DNA of 64,000 bases from Symbiodinium kawagutii (GCA_009767595.1 VSDK01009463.1:160473-224472), one strand, 5' to 3'; counted from the stretch's first letter, positions 11,390-22,753 are shown. Made by a program: numbers and translations. Notes: generated by a model from the sequence alone, not told the origin.

Positions 11390-11580
11390 GGTAGTAGTAC
11401 GAGAATACTAGTAACCATCATTAACCGTGATTGCTGGTTTTATCCCCATCATTAGCCATCATTTCATGATTCAACCAACCACCCTAGTCAACTTAAACAT
11501 TCACCACCCTACTGTCTACACTAGTTTCATCACTTTCTCTTCATGGTCAACTTAGTGATTAAACCCAAGTTAACGTGAAA
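11390..11580. repeat. AACCATCA-rich intron end
   Basis: Short block of ACCATCATTAACC words directly before the exon at 11.63 kb. Confidence 0.55.
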
Positions 11581-11626
11581 ACCGCCCCTGGCCCCTGGCC
11601 CCTGACCTCGTTCATCCAAGGCACAC

Positions 11627-11716
11627 CTGTGAAGATTCCCGAGGCCTGAAAGCAAATCCATCGGCAACAAAACGTGGTACCCCCCCGGTTTCGGCACGGT
11701 GAACCGGGCCAGGGAC
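11627..11716 (-). CDS. candidate exon, unknown protein
   Basis: Minus strand: AGCTGTTTTGCAG acceptor and TTCACAG/GTGTGC donor, both near consensus, exactly 90 nt. Phase 0 reads HRAETGGVPRFVADGFAFRP. Phase 2 reads SLARFTVPKPGGYHVLLP. Which frame is used depends on neighbours. A plus frame is partly open. Confidence 0.5.
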
Positions 11717-12595
11717 CTGCAAAACAGCTATCAAGTTGGCATATTTTCGGGTAGCACTGGTGCAATCCGTGGTGAGCACAGGCTGCACAAACCATTGTGC
11801 AATGTCACTGGCACCCTTCTCTCATTTCACCTGAATCGGTGATGGTGGATGCTTGCTTGACCAACCACCTCAATTAGTTCTGTTTATTATCCACCCTTGC
11901 TTTGACTAACCAACCTTGCTTCCTGACCTAACCAAATATCAACCGTGGCCAACCGATATCTAATCATCATGCTCGATTCCCTGCCCTGGATATGATAATC
12001 CCAGCCACAAGTTAGGTCGGTCCACACCCTGAATCCACCGGTACTTACTTGGCAGTTGATAGTCCCTCGGCATCTCTGTTAGTTGGATCACATGTGTGGT
12101 TGATGGGCAACAGCAGGGTTGATATATGTTGCCAATTTCGTTCCAGAAAATGTATGAACATGTACGAAAACAGGATTCTTGATGTGTTTTCAAACAGTAA
12201 ATTCCTCAGATAAAATGCAAGAAAAGGCATTGTCCATGATTCTCGATGGCTTCTTGCTTGTTGGTTGCCGATGATATCCACTGCTTTCTTGATCTCCAAC
12301 CATGGCGGGTTGACTGCTGCCAGCCTCACAGAGCTCCTTGAAGCCCGGATGGTTTCGCATCGTGGCCTTGCCGGCGAGAAGCAGCGTATGGATCTGAAGA
12401 AAACTGCTCATGTTCTATAGGAGTTATAACCAACAACAAATAACAATATATAGAATACAAAACTGCTCATGTATGAGTATGTCCATCGTTCTTTGTCATT
12501 ATCCATCATTGATCCATTTATATTCATCGAATATTCATCGAATATCCATCCACCACCCAGTTGGGTGCATTGGTCCCTTGCTCATCTTGGGTCAC

Positions 12596-12662
12596 CCCGG
12601 TTGCTCAGCGAAGCGCCTGCAACGACATGGCATCTGCGGCTAAAGCCACGGCCAGAGACAGC
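12596..12662 (-). CDS. candidate exon, strand uncertain
   Basis: Minus: CAGCTGGCAG acceptor, ACCGGG/GTGACC donor, reading RGFSRRCHVVAGASLSNR. Plus: a long open frame through 12852 includes CNDMASAAKATARDSLPAES after a GCTCAG acceptor, and is more protein-like. I cannot choose. Confidence 0.35.
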
Positions 12663-12823
12663 CTGCCAGCTGAGAGTCTCAACAGAAAGGGAGGCATCTT
12701 TGCCGTGCACATACTTCAACGACAAGTTCATGAATGAATGGATGATTCAGTTGATTCATGGCTCATCGATGTCGGCATCTGCAAAATCCGATGTCCCCCA
12801 ATCAAAGTGTCAATCATATTTGT

Positions 12824-12894
12824 GGTTTCTCAAAATAGGGATAAACCAATAAATACCATTGATTTTTAGGGTTCCCCTATGACTTGAAAAACAC
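12824..12894 (-). repeat. family A element, short
   Basis: GGTTTCTCAAAATAGGG at the left, CCCCTATGACTTGAAAAACACC at the right. Shorter core than other copies. Confidence 0.75.
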
Positions 12895-13634
12895 CCATAT
12901 GACTAACCGAACCACCTGTCTTCCTCAGTGCTGCCCAGCAACTTAACGACCTTTTGCCGCAGCTTGCCATTCCTCGGGTCAGGGGGCCCATGACACCCCT
13001 CCACCCCAAGATATTGGTGGTTTCATGAAGTTTCCCACATCAAAACTTGCGTTTTTTTTGGGGTACTAAGGCTAACATCTATGTACATATCCCTGTGGTG
13101 GCAGTGGATTTGAACCCCTCAACATCTCTTTGACGCGTACGAAAGATATTTACGTGACTGGTCCAAAGGGCCCAATGTACGGTCCCTTGGATATCCTGAT
13201 GTATTAACACAATGAGTTGAAATTAAAAATATTTGGAGTCGATCAAGTCAGTGACCTCAGTTTCCGGCCAAACAGTTGTGATTGCCCCAGAGCAGGTGGT
13301 TCTGAAAGGGATGTTACACCAACCATAGTCAAAAATAGTGATAAAAGACTATCTTGGTCGCACAATTCACTCATAAGTTGCTGCATATCGGCTCCCTGGC
13401 TGCAGCTGAAAGTCGTGGCAAGACCAACAGCCCACTTCTTCCTCAGGCCGGGTCGGATGCATCACTTGAGACCAGAAATGGATGGAACATGATGGAACCC
13501 TCAGCCTCTGAGCCGCTAGGAATGATTCACCGTGGTCAATAGCTGCTTTCAGACCATAGTCCTCATCTACGCGACCTCAAACTTTGTGACTTCTGCGAGG
13601 ACAAAGAGTCTTGGACTTTTTTGGCTAAAATATC

Positions 13635-13841
13635 ATGTGGGACGTTTTCAAGCTGCCTATTGCGAGTAGAGGGAACCGAGACTGGGTAGAACAACCACCA
13701 AAAGCAATCAAGAACCACCAAGCGATGAAGCAATGGGAGATTTGTACTTTCGGTGAGTATTCTGATTGGGTGTTCACATATGTAACTCCATGGAACATCA
13801 TCTCTGCTTGCATTGCAATCACTTCAAGGTATGTTGTGTGA
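13635..13841 (+). CDS. candidate plus-strand exon or ORF
   Basis: Open plus reading with ordinary composition: NRDWVEQPPKAIKNHQ, then AMKQWEICTF before a near-perfect donor TTTCG/GTGAGT at about 13754. Minus frames here are Trp/Phe-rich and look like antisense. If real, it runs against the neighbouring minus-strand exons, as a nested gene or inserted sequence. No family recognised. Confidence 0.4.
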   Translation: MWDVFKLPIASRGNRDWVEQPPKAIKNHQAMKQWEICTFGEYSDWVFTYVTPWNIISACIAITSRYVV

Positions 13842-14293
13842 TTGCAATGATTACAAGCTCTCTCACTTTTAGCATTGTCGACATGGGAACCACCGACCAT
13901 TCCAAGGTAAACCAGCCAGGGCACACCATGAAACTGGAAATCACCGTTTTGAATGGTGACGTCTGTGCGTCTGTGGGTTGGTTTCAGCGGCATTATATCG
14001 CCCGTGTTTAATGTGTTTATGTTGCTGATTGTTGGCTAGTGGTCCTTCTGTCCTCCATAACGCTGGTCACATTTGCCTATTTCTAGCCTAATTATTCAAT
14101 AGTCATAATGTTCAAGTTAGTCCGCGGCATGCTGCCCGTAGATAATCCATGACTATCCAAAAAAGAATGCGCTCTCCCTATAAAATGATCATTGTTGCAG
14201 GGTAGCTGAGGATACCCGATCTACATATGGGACCATACGCAACGCTGGGACGCTTTGAGGGGATACCATGCGATATCCATCACATCACCGCAC

Positions 14294-14347
14294 CAAGCAA
14301 CTTCGTGGGGCTGAGATTGATGGTCGCCTCAGCGGGCGTTCCAGCCG
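14294..14347 (-). CDS. candidate exon, short
   Basis: Minus strand: GGACCAG acceptor, TTGCTTG/GTGCGG donor, 54 nt. Readings AGTPAEATINLSPTKLL (phase 1) and RLERPLRRPSISAPRSCL (phase 0). The plus strand is also open (RAFQPLVPAAVKVHHHP). Confidence 0.35.
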
Positions 14348-14459
14348 CTGGTCCCCGCAGCGGTGAAGGTTCACCACCATCCATTGGTTGGTCAAGTCAC
14401 CCGTCTACTTCAACAGCTGGATGGGTTGAAGGCAGTCCTCAGAAGTTGGAATTTTAACA

Positions 14460-15700
14460 GTTGATTCGTAGAATTTGTTCCATTTTATCAGGATGGTCAA
14501 TCAACCGTGGCTATCAAGCAACTTACATGAAAGTGATGGTTGGTAAGGCAGTTGGAGCCATCACCAACCATCACTGACCAACATTGTATAATCCGATCAT
14601 TATGTGCGGGTTGTCCCCTCTGGGAACTCAACATAGCTGGCTGGAAATTTCGAATATGCTCGATTGACAAAGGGTTTCCATCAATTACTTCTGGTTGATC
14701 CTGTTATATTAACATTTGGCTGTTATATCCATCAATTTCTTCTGGTTGATACATCATAGCCCTGGCTGTTATATCCGTTAGCATATGGTATGCATGAATT
14801 CGAGATAATTCGAGTATATCATCATACAACAGCCAGTGCTTGATGACCAACAATCAAAGAAAGGGTGGCGGTTAGATGCGCGGACTAACAAGAATCATCA
14901 TGAACAATGTAGGTAAGCTGCGAATCATGATTAGCATTGTGGTTACCAATCATAATGTCCAACCTCCAGCTGTGTCAAATATCCTCACATTACTTTGCAA
15001 TTCAAAAAGAATGTGCGGATATTTGGCCATGGATATAACCACGATTGCGATCGTTCTCATGCTATTAACCACAGCGAGCTAAACCTGAGTAATGAGTCTA
15101 TGGTCAACGGATGTAAAAATAGAGATGACCAATACCAGTACCATATATATATATATATTAATGGGAATGATTCAAGCAACAGTGGAGCGACAAGTAAGCA
15201 TTCGTCCAATCAAAAGAACGATCTGTAAAACATTGTGGAATCCGACAATAATAAAACAGAAAGAAACGTTGAGGCACTGGGTATTTATGATGGTATTTTG
15301 TATTAACTGAATGAATGCCTACAGTGCCCGACTGTTGGCCCCATTTGGATATTGGTTGGCAACGAGGCATTCGTCCAAGGGCGAATGACTTTCCAAGTAA
15401 AGGCGTGTACCTTCACGCATACATTTCAACGTCTGTGGAAATCATCTCCATCATAACATCACACCATGCAGTCGTGGTTCAAGTGGTGCGAACAACAGAT
15501 TTCTTGACTACTAGAAGTAGACCGCTATCATTCACACTGAGACGACGCTTAATGTAATCCTTTTGGTCCAAACACGCCCAGACTCATAGACCACATGAAA
15601 CGAGTACTGACTGCCCGTTGCAAAACACGAACGTGTCTAGACATCAAGCACCAAGAGTCACAGGAGTTGTTACTTGATACTTGATACTCATAAAAATCAT
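14460..15700. other. intron-like spacer
   Basis: AT-rich, including a (TA)n run at 15145-15160. No gene recognised. Confidence 0.3.
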
Positions 15701-15707
15701 ATGTTGA

Positions 15708-15823
15708 TCAGTCAACTAGACTTTCTGATACTTTCTGCACTATTTTCTCCCCCTTGTTTTGGATGGACCATCGCTTCGCAGCTTTGTCCAGCGCTAAGGC
15801 TGCGACCAAGCAATATGGCAGCT
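15708..15823 (-). CDS. candidate exon, unknown protein
   Basis: Minus strand after a TTTGGGTTTCACAG acceptor: LPYCLVAALALDKAAKRW and then NKGEKIVQKVSESL. The donor is not resolved (GTATCAG at about 15730 or GTTGAC at about 15714). The plus frame (AKAATKQYGSSVKPKG) is also plausible. Confidence 0.4.
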
Positions 15824-15935
15824 CTGTGAAACCCAAAGGCCTCACCGTTGTGGTTTCAGCTTGTTGTTGTACCAGCTGGTTTGGAGGTGGTGTTGCAATC
15901 AATCAGTATCTGAAAGATGTCTGATATAGCCGCCA

Positions 15936-15995
15936 TCTACCCAACTATCTACCCAACTATCTATCTATCTATCTACCTATCTATCTACCTGCCTA
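15936..15995 (+). repeat. (CTAT)n/(CTAC)n microsatellite
   Basis: Imperfect CTAT/CTAC tetranucleotide run. Confidence 0.85.
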
Positions 15996-15999
15996 TTTG

Positions 16000-17040
16000 T
16001 TTGTCTATAGAACATATGCAAGTATATATATGAACATGTGTGCCGTAACTAAGCAGTCGGTGTAATAATGCATCCAAAATATTTCAACGGGAATAGGGAT
16101 TTACTGGAATATAGAATTCGTGCAAGGGCCGCTGGTTGAAACAAACAATAAAATGGGCGAAACAATCCTGGAACATTGGGTGCCAAAGTATCACCATGAT
16201 AACCACCACAACTGTTTGAAACATGTTAACATATGTTAACTTCCCTCAGTTCTCAGGCTTTCTGAGACAAAAGGAGCGTATGAAGAGAATTTTAGTGCCC
16301 AAATTAGCAATATCAGTATATGATTACCGTATATACCTCCACATTAACCACGGGTTGGAAATTGATGACACGAACCGTTGATACTTGTCACCTCTCGCAT
16401 TGGGCCATTTTGCTGAATCCACCTCCACCTAGATGTGATTCAGAATAGGTGCCCTCTTCCCTAGCAATCCTCGCTATTCAGTTGCGGGTACATCCACTGG
16501 CACCTGCCTATCGCTGCTTCACAGAGTGGTACGAAACATCGTTCCATTTCACTAGATATCCTATTGTATTCGTATCAATTCACTGCAGTGGGGAAGCTTG
16601 ACATTCAAGATTTGCAGCGTGCAACACATATTATTTACAGCAGCTAGCAGCTACCACCACAATTTGCTGCGCCATATACAAAAAGCGCAACCCGTCGCAA
16701 TTGCACCAACAGTGACTGCATTGCTAAATTCTCATCGGATCCTTACCGGCTCAGGCTCACACTCACCTGCAAACCCCAAACTTTTTATGGTAGCCGATAG
16801 GTCAACAGAGGTCACAGAAATCCGGCAGAAAAAATTCCCTGGCAAAAACTTTCATGGCTTTAATTATATCAATATCCAGGTCCATATCTCAATGACATCG
16901 AATCCCAAAAAACGAAACATCCAAGATCCAACTACTTATTCCTTAATCGTTCATGCCTTTGGGATCCTTACGGTTGCAGCCAATCGAAGATCCCAACATT
17001 TTGTGGCTGACCAACTGTTGGATCAGCACCATCCGTTCCG
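16000..17040. other. spacer with a 178-codon plus ORF of doubtful meaning
   Basis: A plus frame is open from 16598 to 17134. Its composition is repeat-like and it overlaps the better-bordered minus exon at 17048-17175. Confidence 0.3.
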
Positions 17041-17047
17041 AACTCAC

Positions 17048-17175
17048 CATACACCCCGTGGCCTCAACGCTTCAGCTATGTATGGATACTCTTTCCTTAG
17101 CGCGAAAGAGCGCTGCAGGTCTAGGGCAATTTGAATGGTGGTCTGCCGTTTTGGATCTCGCTTACGCACACTTAT
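17048..17175 (-). CDS. candidate exon starting at a family C edge
   Basis: Minus strand. The acceptor CCAACCAG is the end of the adjacent family C element (17177-17276), and the donor is GTATG/GTGAGT. 128 nt, phase 0 to 2. It contains KRDPKRQTTIQIALDLQ and SFALRKEYPYIAEALRP, an ordinary charged composition. A plus frame here is also open but Trp-rich. Family not recognised. Confidence 0.6.
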
Positions 17176-17176
17176 C

Positions 17177-17276
17177 TGGTTGGTGGTTGAACCACCCCTA
17201 TGAAAAATCTTAGTCAACCAACCATATGTTAATAGTAATAGTTATAGTAAAAATCAAGAAAAATAAAACCAACAAA
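17177..17276 (+). repeat. family C element
   Basis: Starts CTGGTTGGTGGTTGAACCACC, core GAAAAATCTTAGTCAACC, ends in a decayed AACCAACAAACAG. Confidence 0.8.
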
Positions 17277-17689
17277 CAGTTATTCACTCACTATGATGAC
17301 TCAAGGGTAACCACATTCTTGATGTGCTCGCGCAACAATTAACAAATCTTACGGACAGCGCCGAGTCAGCCCATGCTTTGGCTGCAGTTTCAGGGGTATC
17401 GCTGTTGAGTTGGCTGGATCTGTTGATAGAATATCTATTGTTCCATAGTCGATGGTCACCATTCTGCGGTATTGATGATTATTGATGGGACGTCAAGGTC
17501 TCCCATGAGGCACGAATCATTATCATCCTTTATTTGCTAATTTATCATTCTTAATTAACAATATTAACAATTATAAACCACCATTGATTGACTGACTGAC
17601 TGATGGATTGATTGGTTACTTAAGCATTCTTGACAGCATCCCCTCCCCACAAATCTCTCGATTTTCCATGGCACCCGCCTATGCCCTAC

Positions 17690-17755
17690 GCTGCCCCCGC
17701 CAGTAACGCCCAGTGGCCAGTCCCAGTCGTGCGACGTCGTCATGGTTTGCATCGC
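17690..17755 (-). CDS. candidate exon, strand uncertain
   Basis: Minus: GGAGAG acceptor, GGCAGC/GTAGGG donor, 66 nt. Phase 0 reads MTTSHDWDWPLGVTGGGS (fits 17048-17175 in phase). Phase 1 reads DANHDDVARLGLATGRYW. Plus: an equally good exon at 17637-17744 (CTTGACAG acceptor, CATG/GTTTGC donor) reads KSLDFPWHPPMPYAAPAS. Confidence 0.35.
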
Positions 17756-18350
17756 CTCTCCGGCCAATTCATAGAGGATGTAGGAAGCCTCGGCTGGTTG
17801 GCTGGTGGACTGAGTGGGTTGTCAACTCTGGTGGGCTTGGTTAGCTCAGTGGGTTGGTTGAAGCGATTAATATACTACACTTCATGTCATCAACGCATGT
17901 TTGGTGTCAATATTATCATATCAGTATATCAGGGGATGTAGCCTTTGGGGTTAATATATTACATTTCATTGATTATGTAAATCAGGATTATTACGTGGGC
18001 TTGGTATATTACGGTAATGTTAGCACGATTACTATATAGGGCTTAATATGGGGGGGTGATATCTTAATATAACTTGTACGTTACCAAATGATCGCTGTAA
18101 CGCTCACGAAAATGCCTGGGACAACGGCACATGCTTTATGATATGCCATGATATGACTGGGTGGCACAGTGATCATCAGGCCATGATCCAGAGGTTCATT
18201 GGCGACAATTCGGCTTCCAGCGAACTGCACAGGTAATTCCAATTGCGTTTACTTTGGTTAAACCATCAAGGGCGACAAATCGGTTTGGAAATGATGATCA
18301 ATGAATGTAAATAATGGTTTGTATTGATTGGTCGATTTGTGATGGCAACT

Positions 18351-18390
18351 GCTGGCCAGTGATAGCATCATTCCCAACTACCAAGGGTAG
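18351..18390 (+). repeat. direct repeat copy 1
   Basis: About 39 bp beginning GCTGGCCAGTGATAGCATC, repeated almost exactly at 18719-18758. The two copies bracket the coding-like segment 18490-18718. Confidence 0.9.
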
Positions 18391-18489
18391 ACTGTCAATA
18401 TGATTCTAATTGACCCAAAAACATTCCATGTTTTCGACATCATGCCGCAAGCAAGTCACTTAGTGAAAGCCTTGAAGTCGGCCCAAATC

Positions 18490-18718
18490 TCAGTCCCTTG
18501 CAAAAAAATTGCCCCATAAGTCAGTGAGAGTGTCAATTTGTGCACAAGTCCCACCCATAAGTTCCCACAGGGTAACAAATGCTCCCACTTCATAGGTTAG
18601 AATAATCCCCTGCAAAACAGCTGATTGTCCAGGGAAGACCCGGCGAATCCCCCCTTGCTTGCGGGGGCTCCTGGAAGGTTCCGCTTCCACTCCATTATCA
18701 ATAGCTGAATCATGATTG
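18490..18718 (-). CDS. candidate exon, partly hydrophobic
   Basis: Minus-strand open reading with GGIRRVFPGQSAVLQ, GIILTYEVGAFVTLWELMGG and AQIDTLTDLWGNFFARD, ending in TGA at 18492-18490. The CTGTTTTGCAG at about 18610 could be an acceptor or just codons. A hydrophobic stretch (ILTYEVGAFVTLW) could be a membrane helix. The phase fits the upstream exon 19023-19186. Family not recognised. Confidence 0.5.
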
Positions 18719-18758
18719 CTGGCCAGTGATAGCATCATTCCCAACTACCAAGGGTATC
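18719..18758 (+). repeat. direct repeat copy 2
   Basis: Second copy of the 18351-18390 sequence, 368 bp apart. Confidence 0.9.
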
Positions 18759-18929
18759 TGTCAATTCAGAAACGTGGTCATGATCAACTGCACTGCATCT
18801 GTTGCTTCGTCAATAATTACGATATATGCCACGCTGTTCATACGCCCAACTTGAACTGAGCACGGGGATGATGCACAGGAGCTACTGAATTAACGCAACC
18901 CAATGAACTCATGTGTGTTCGAAGATTTT

Positions 18930-19029
18930 CTGGTTGGTGGTTGAACCACCCCTATGAAAAATATTCGTCAACCAGCTAGATGTTCATGATTACTATGGAA
19001 AATAAAAAATGTTTCAAACCACAAGCCAG
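18930..19029 (+). repeat. family C element
   Basis: CTGGTTGGTGGTTGAACCACC at the left, TTTCAAACCACAAGCCAG at the right. The minus donor of exon 19023-19186 lies inside its right end. Confidence 0.9.
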
Positions 19030-19186
19030 TTTTGAAATGATCGTTGAGCAAAGCGTTGGTTAGATGATGTTAGATGCATCATGCATCGGGCGAAACTCTT
19101 TCGCATCGATTCGCTTGTCCTTTCACCCACCGTAGGAACTTTTCTCACCCGGGATGATGCGTCACAGAATATCGCCCACAGAAATT
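19023..19186 (-). CDS. candidate exon ending at a family C edge
   Basis: Minus strand: TTGTGTCAG acceptor; donor GGCTT/GTGGTTT is the family C terminus. 164 nt = 54 codons, phase 1 to 0. It includes VGERTSESMRKSFARCMM and ends SFQNWL, as does the other family C-bounded exon (40174-40302, DNWL) because the TIR codes TGGCTG. Family not recognised. Confidence 0.6.
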
Positions 19187-19189
19187 CTG

Positions 19190-20260
19190 ACACAAATCAT
19201 GTGTTGAATATAAGTTGATATAACCATAGCTTTAAAGGCGAGGCCCATATGTTACATTCTTGAACCATAGACACATTGAGATCACTGAGACATATCACAG
19301 TGCCGAAGGGTAGATCGCATCACCCGAACGGCGACCCCTCAAGTAAAACAACAGTGGCAAAAGCCGCCAAATCATGCTTTCTGATTGCGATCTTGCATCA
19401 TGCAAATACCTGCATAGCCAGAAATATCAACATCATTCAACATCCATGTTCTACAGTATAATCACTGATAGTGATCTATATAGATCTATATCATGGAAAT
19501 ATACCATATGAATATCAATATCAACATCCATTATCATCATGGCGTATTTACCATGTTTTATAATCACTGCTGGATCCCATAAGGCATGACCATGGAGTCT
19601 TCTCCACTATCTCTATCATCTCTTGCCTGGGGTTGTCCTAGAAAAAATGCGGGGTTTGCCTGCAGTACATGGCAAGTTTGGGGATGCTTGGGGGTACACC
19701 ATGGCTATGGATAATCCCATGATTTCTGGTTATCCACCATTCAGTATCAACCATATGTTGCTGTGCTGACCATGCTTACTCATACCAACCCGTTTTTAGC
19801 ATCATGAACCACTATCAGCCATCATTTGCCAGTCTTAGCCATCATTTGCCAGTCTTAGGCATCATGGGACATCATTAGCTGTCAATATCCGGCCGTAACC
19901 TCTATATTCACTATTCCCCCATAACTAAATGGTCATTTGTATCATCCTTCTTCCATAAAGACACCGCAAACTCGCTGAAGGCAACCCCTGCCACCCAGCA
20001 ACCGAGCTAAAGAGATCGTTCCACCTCAGAAGCGGGCTATCTGCCCAACCATCCAGTGACTGGCACAAGAAAAGCAAGAAGTATCAGCGATATGGCAACC
20101 AACCCGGATATGATGCAGCTCAAAAGATCTCAAAAACAATGGTGCTCGCATTTGTTTGCTTAATAGCGAAGAATGATGGGATTGTCGTGACGGTTGGTAC
20201 CACAGTCTAACCACCAATGAGTCAACTATATGATGGGTTCATCGGATCCATCCCCGCTCG
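19190..20260. other. intron-like spacer
   Basis: AT-rich. Contains the direct repeat CAGTCTTAGCCATCATTTGC at about 19810-19860. No gene recognised. Confidence 0.3.
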
Positions 20261-20299
20261 TCATTGCGGGATCTAGGAAATCCCCAAGAGATTTAAATG

Positions 20300-20360
20300 A
20301 TGGTTTCCAATAGACCAACCAAACCAACCATTTTTGGGAGTCCCCTCCTTGAAAAACCAT
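20300..20360 (+). repeat. family A element, degraded
   Basis: Only the core AACCAACCATTTTTGGGAG and the right end TCCTTGAAAAACCATC are recognisable. Confidence 0.5.
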
Positions 20361-20364
20361 CAAT

Positions 20365-20480
20365 TGGCAGTGGGTCAAAACCCCGGACCCCTAGTTCCCC
20401 CCTGTTAACCATTGTTTTCCCTATTATTGTTGGTGGAAATCCCCCATTAGTTGGTTGGTTAAATGCTTGACCCATAGCCA
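20365..20480 (-). repeat. family B element
   Basis: TGGCAGTGGGTCAAAACCCC at the left, TTGACCCATAGCCA at the right. Confidence 0.85.
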
Positions 20481-20525
20481 ATTCAAAATCAGTTCTTTGA
20501 TTGTCAACCAATGATTGGCAACGAC

Positions 20526-20644
20526 CTGGACGGCTGAGCCGAATCTGCACCAGCTTTGTGGACCACCTAGCGGAGATGTTCCTACTCGTGGCATTGCGAT
20601 GCAACTGGAAATTGGCAGAGCTCAGCCCATGTGGTCCACAGGCA
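20526..20644 (-). CDS. candidate exon, unknown protein
   Basis: Minus strand: pyrimidine-rich TTGCTGTTGCCCGCAG acceptor, CGTCCAG/GTCGTT donor. Reads ACGPHGLSSANFQLHRN and ISARWSTKLVQIRLSRP, phase 2 to 1, so it follows 21547-21651 and precedes 19023-19186 in phase. Two plus frames are also open without good borders. Confidence 0.5.
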
Positions 20645-20991
20645 CTGCGGGCAACAGCAAAAGGAGGGAAGCCCACACACAACGCAAGCGAAAACTCCCT
20701 GGCAGATGTAGGATCCCCAGTTTCGTACAGACATCATCCTTCACTGAAGCAACTAGCAGCCTGAAATTGTGAGATCAACGTTCAGGCATTCTGTATCAAG
20801 TGATTTAGTAAGATCTACTTGATTTATGGCCTCAGGTGTGCCCAATTCTTGGTCAACATGACAATCCCACATTGGGGCCTTCCATCAAAAGAGGGACCCG
20901 GGGCCCTTGCACTATACATTTTTTGAATTGTCGACAAGTGGCTGCTGACAATAGTGCCCATGGATCTACGTGGCCAATGTGCATGCTTAAC

Positions 20992-21139
20992 TGTCATGGC
21001 CATCACAATGAACCAACTGCTTAGCCGTTCTGACGAGTAAAAACAGGCAGTCCCACAGTCCCACAATCATCAAACCCACCATTGCGCTTTCTATACGCAT
21101 AGCCTTGTCATCCAAACGACTGGCATCTTTCGGATCCAA
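20992..21139 (-). CDS. candidate exon with a possible membrane helix
   Basis: Minus strand: CAAGCAG acceptor, CATGACA/GTTAAG donor, 148 nt. A charged lead (LDPKDASRLDDKAMRIES) is followed by a hydrophobic run (MVGLMIVGLWDCLFLLV) and then basic residues, the pattern of a single membrane segment. Family not recognised. Confidence 0.55.
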
Positions 21140-21270
21140 CTGCTTGTGTTGCCAAATCACTGGCCATGGGTCAAACTTGCTGTTCTGACGCTTGTGCTTT
21201 TGGTGAAAACTGCTTGGTGGTTTCGACCACCTTCCAAAAAAACACATGGTTGAAATACCAAACAATCATT

Positions 21271-21651
21271 CTAATCACAGAGTTGAAACCTCAATACACA
21301 CGACTCAAACCAGTAAGCGGTGATGATTTCCTTTCGTCGTTGTCGGTGTGTTTTCCCGTCAAACATGCTTGGCCTTTCTGAAAATTGGAGGGATCTCCAG
21401 CAGTCCCCTTTCACTGCCATTTTGGTTGCTTGGTAAACCCTATCATCAGCCACCACATGCCACCATTCCATGTTGTTCTCACCACCCTTGGTATCACCAA
21501 GCCATTCCACGCTCAGCAAATCACCAAACCCTGTTGGCTGCGGCACCCTTCGTCGAACTCCAGAGCCGGCGCCATGTCGGGAAAGCCGTGCTGCACCAGC
21601 TCACACTGAGCGGCGCGGGTGAAGAAATGGTCAGCTGTATGGAGCATGTAG
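21271..21651 (-). CDS. coding-like segment, one or two exons
   Basis: Two minus frames are protein-like. At 21547-21651 (GGGTCAG acceptor, GAAGG/GTGCCG donor) the reading is HTADHFFTRAAQCELVQHG, phase 2 to 2. A frame open from about 21594 to 21271 contains LLSVEWLGDTKGGENN and KGDCWRSLQFSERPSMF. A plus frame of 115 codons overlaps. Borders unresolved. Confidence 0.45.
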
Positions 21652-21880
21652 CTGACCCTGAGATGAGCATCAACAACTCTGGTACCCAACTATGATACAC
21701 AGCTACATAGCTACAACTGTTGTTGAATTCACTGAAAACATTTTTTAAAAAAACATGTTTGTTGAACACCCAACTATGACCAGTCATATTTCACAAAAAA
21801 AGGCTTTGAAGAGATGCCAACGAAAGCAGTTTATCGATTTTGATGGCAAGCACACCCAGCAGTTCACATAGGCTGCAGAC

Positions 21881-22111
21881 TTGGCTACAGCGATTTCAAC
21901 GGAGGAGATGTGTTGGGTACCAAGGTCACCAGCCTTGCCAGGCCCAACGGGTCCGTTTCAGTTTCAAGGCCAAGAGGTGGTCCATGTGAAGACCGGCATC
22001 GGCACCGCCCCCGAACCAATCAGCAGGCACCGTCAATCTGGTGATCGGGACTCGGTTTCAAGGCTTCGCGCCACTAAGTCCGGGCTTCCAAAACCATCCA
22101 AAACGAGGTGA
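21881..22111. CDS. coding-like segment, strand unresolved
   Basis: GC-richer block. Plus reading: QGQEVVHVKTGIGTAPEP. Minus reading: VLDGFGSPDLVARSLETES. No decisive splice borders. Confidence 0.3.
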
Positions 22112-22117
22112 AAGATA

Positions 22118-22324
22118 TTAGACCAGAAATGTTCGGTGCCGTGTGGTTGTGTTATCCCAAGTCAATTCAGGTTCATGATCCCACTTGAGGCAAGAATAGC
22201 TCATCTCTTCCATCATTTTTGATCCCAGGACAACTCCAGCTGAGAGGAGTCGACGAGCAATTTCAGCTTGAACGAAAGGGAACTTCCAGGTTCCAGACCC
22301 AATCTTTTGATGAACTGAGGCCAA
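22118..22324 (-). CDS. candidate exon, unknown protein
   Basis: Minus open reading of ordinary composition: FVQAEIARRLLSAGVVLGSK and MMEEMSYSCLKWDHEPELTW. Acceptor probably the AAAAG near 22306. Donor not resolved. Family not recognised. Confidence 0.5.
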   Translation of the reverse strand: MASVHQKIGSGTWKFPFVQAEIARRLLSAGVVLGSKMMEEMSYSCLKWDHEPELTWDNTTTRHRTFLV

Positions 22325-22453
22325 AAAAAGTGATGATGCTTCACCGGAAAAAAAAAGGCATGTCTATCTACTACCATTTTCGGTCATAAAGATTTGACAC
22401 AAACATACCCCAACATGTCTTTGGGTTGTGTCTGCACTTATACATAATACTTG

Positions 22454-22535
22454 TCAGTGGTTTCAAACCCTATGAAGCATATGCTTATCAACCAATCATT
22501 TCTTAGGAAAAATAAACATGTTAAAAACCACCAAT
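22454..22535 (+). repeat. family C element
   Basis: Left end CAGTGGTTTCAAACCCTATG, right end TTAAAAACCACCAATC. Confidence 0.75.
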
Positions 22536-22674
22536 CACTTGTTCGGCATTTATGTACTATGACCTTTGGGGCAAGCACCTGATATTTCTGCGGCCACACC
22601 AATGGAAAACGAGCTGCATCCGCTGCCACTTCGATCCAATGTGCCCGAGTGTTGGGAACCTCAACATCTGGGTG
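22532..22674 (-). CDS. candidate exon ending at a family C edge
   Basis: Minus strand: GCATTGCTCAG acceptor; donor GATTG/GTGGTTT lies in the family C terminus. 143 nt = 47 codons plus 2, phase 0 to 2. Reads HPDVEVPNTRAHWIEVAADA and WPQKYQVLAPKVIVHKC. One of the best-bordered exons in the window. Family not recognised. Confidence 0.65.
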
Positions 22675-22753
22675 CTGAGCAATGCAACACATGGCAACAC
22701 CTACATACGACGGAAGCAAACTTGTACGTATATTTATGTGTGCACTGTATGTA

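Noticed and set aside
16598-17134. 178-codon plus ORF
   Set aside because: Unusual composition, no good acceptor, and it overlaps a minus exon with a GTGAGT donor and a family C acceptor.
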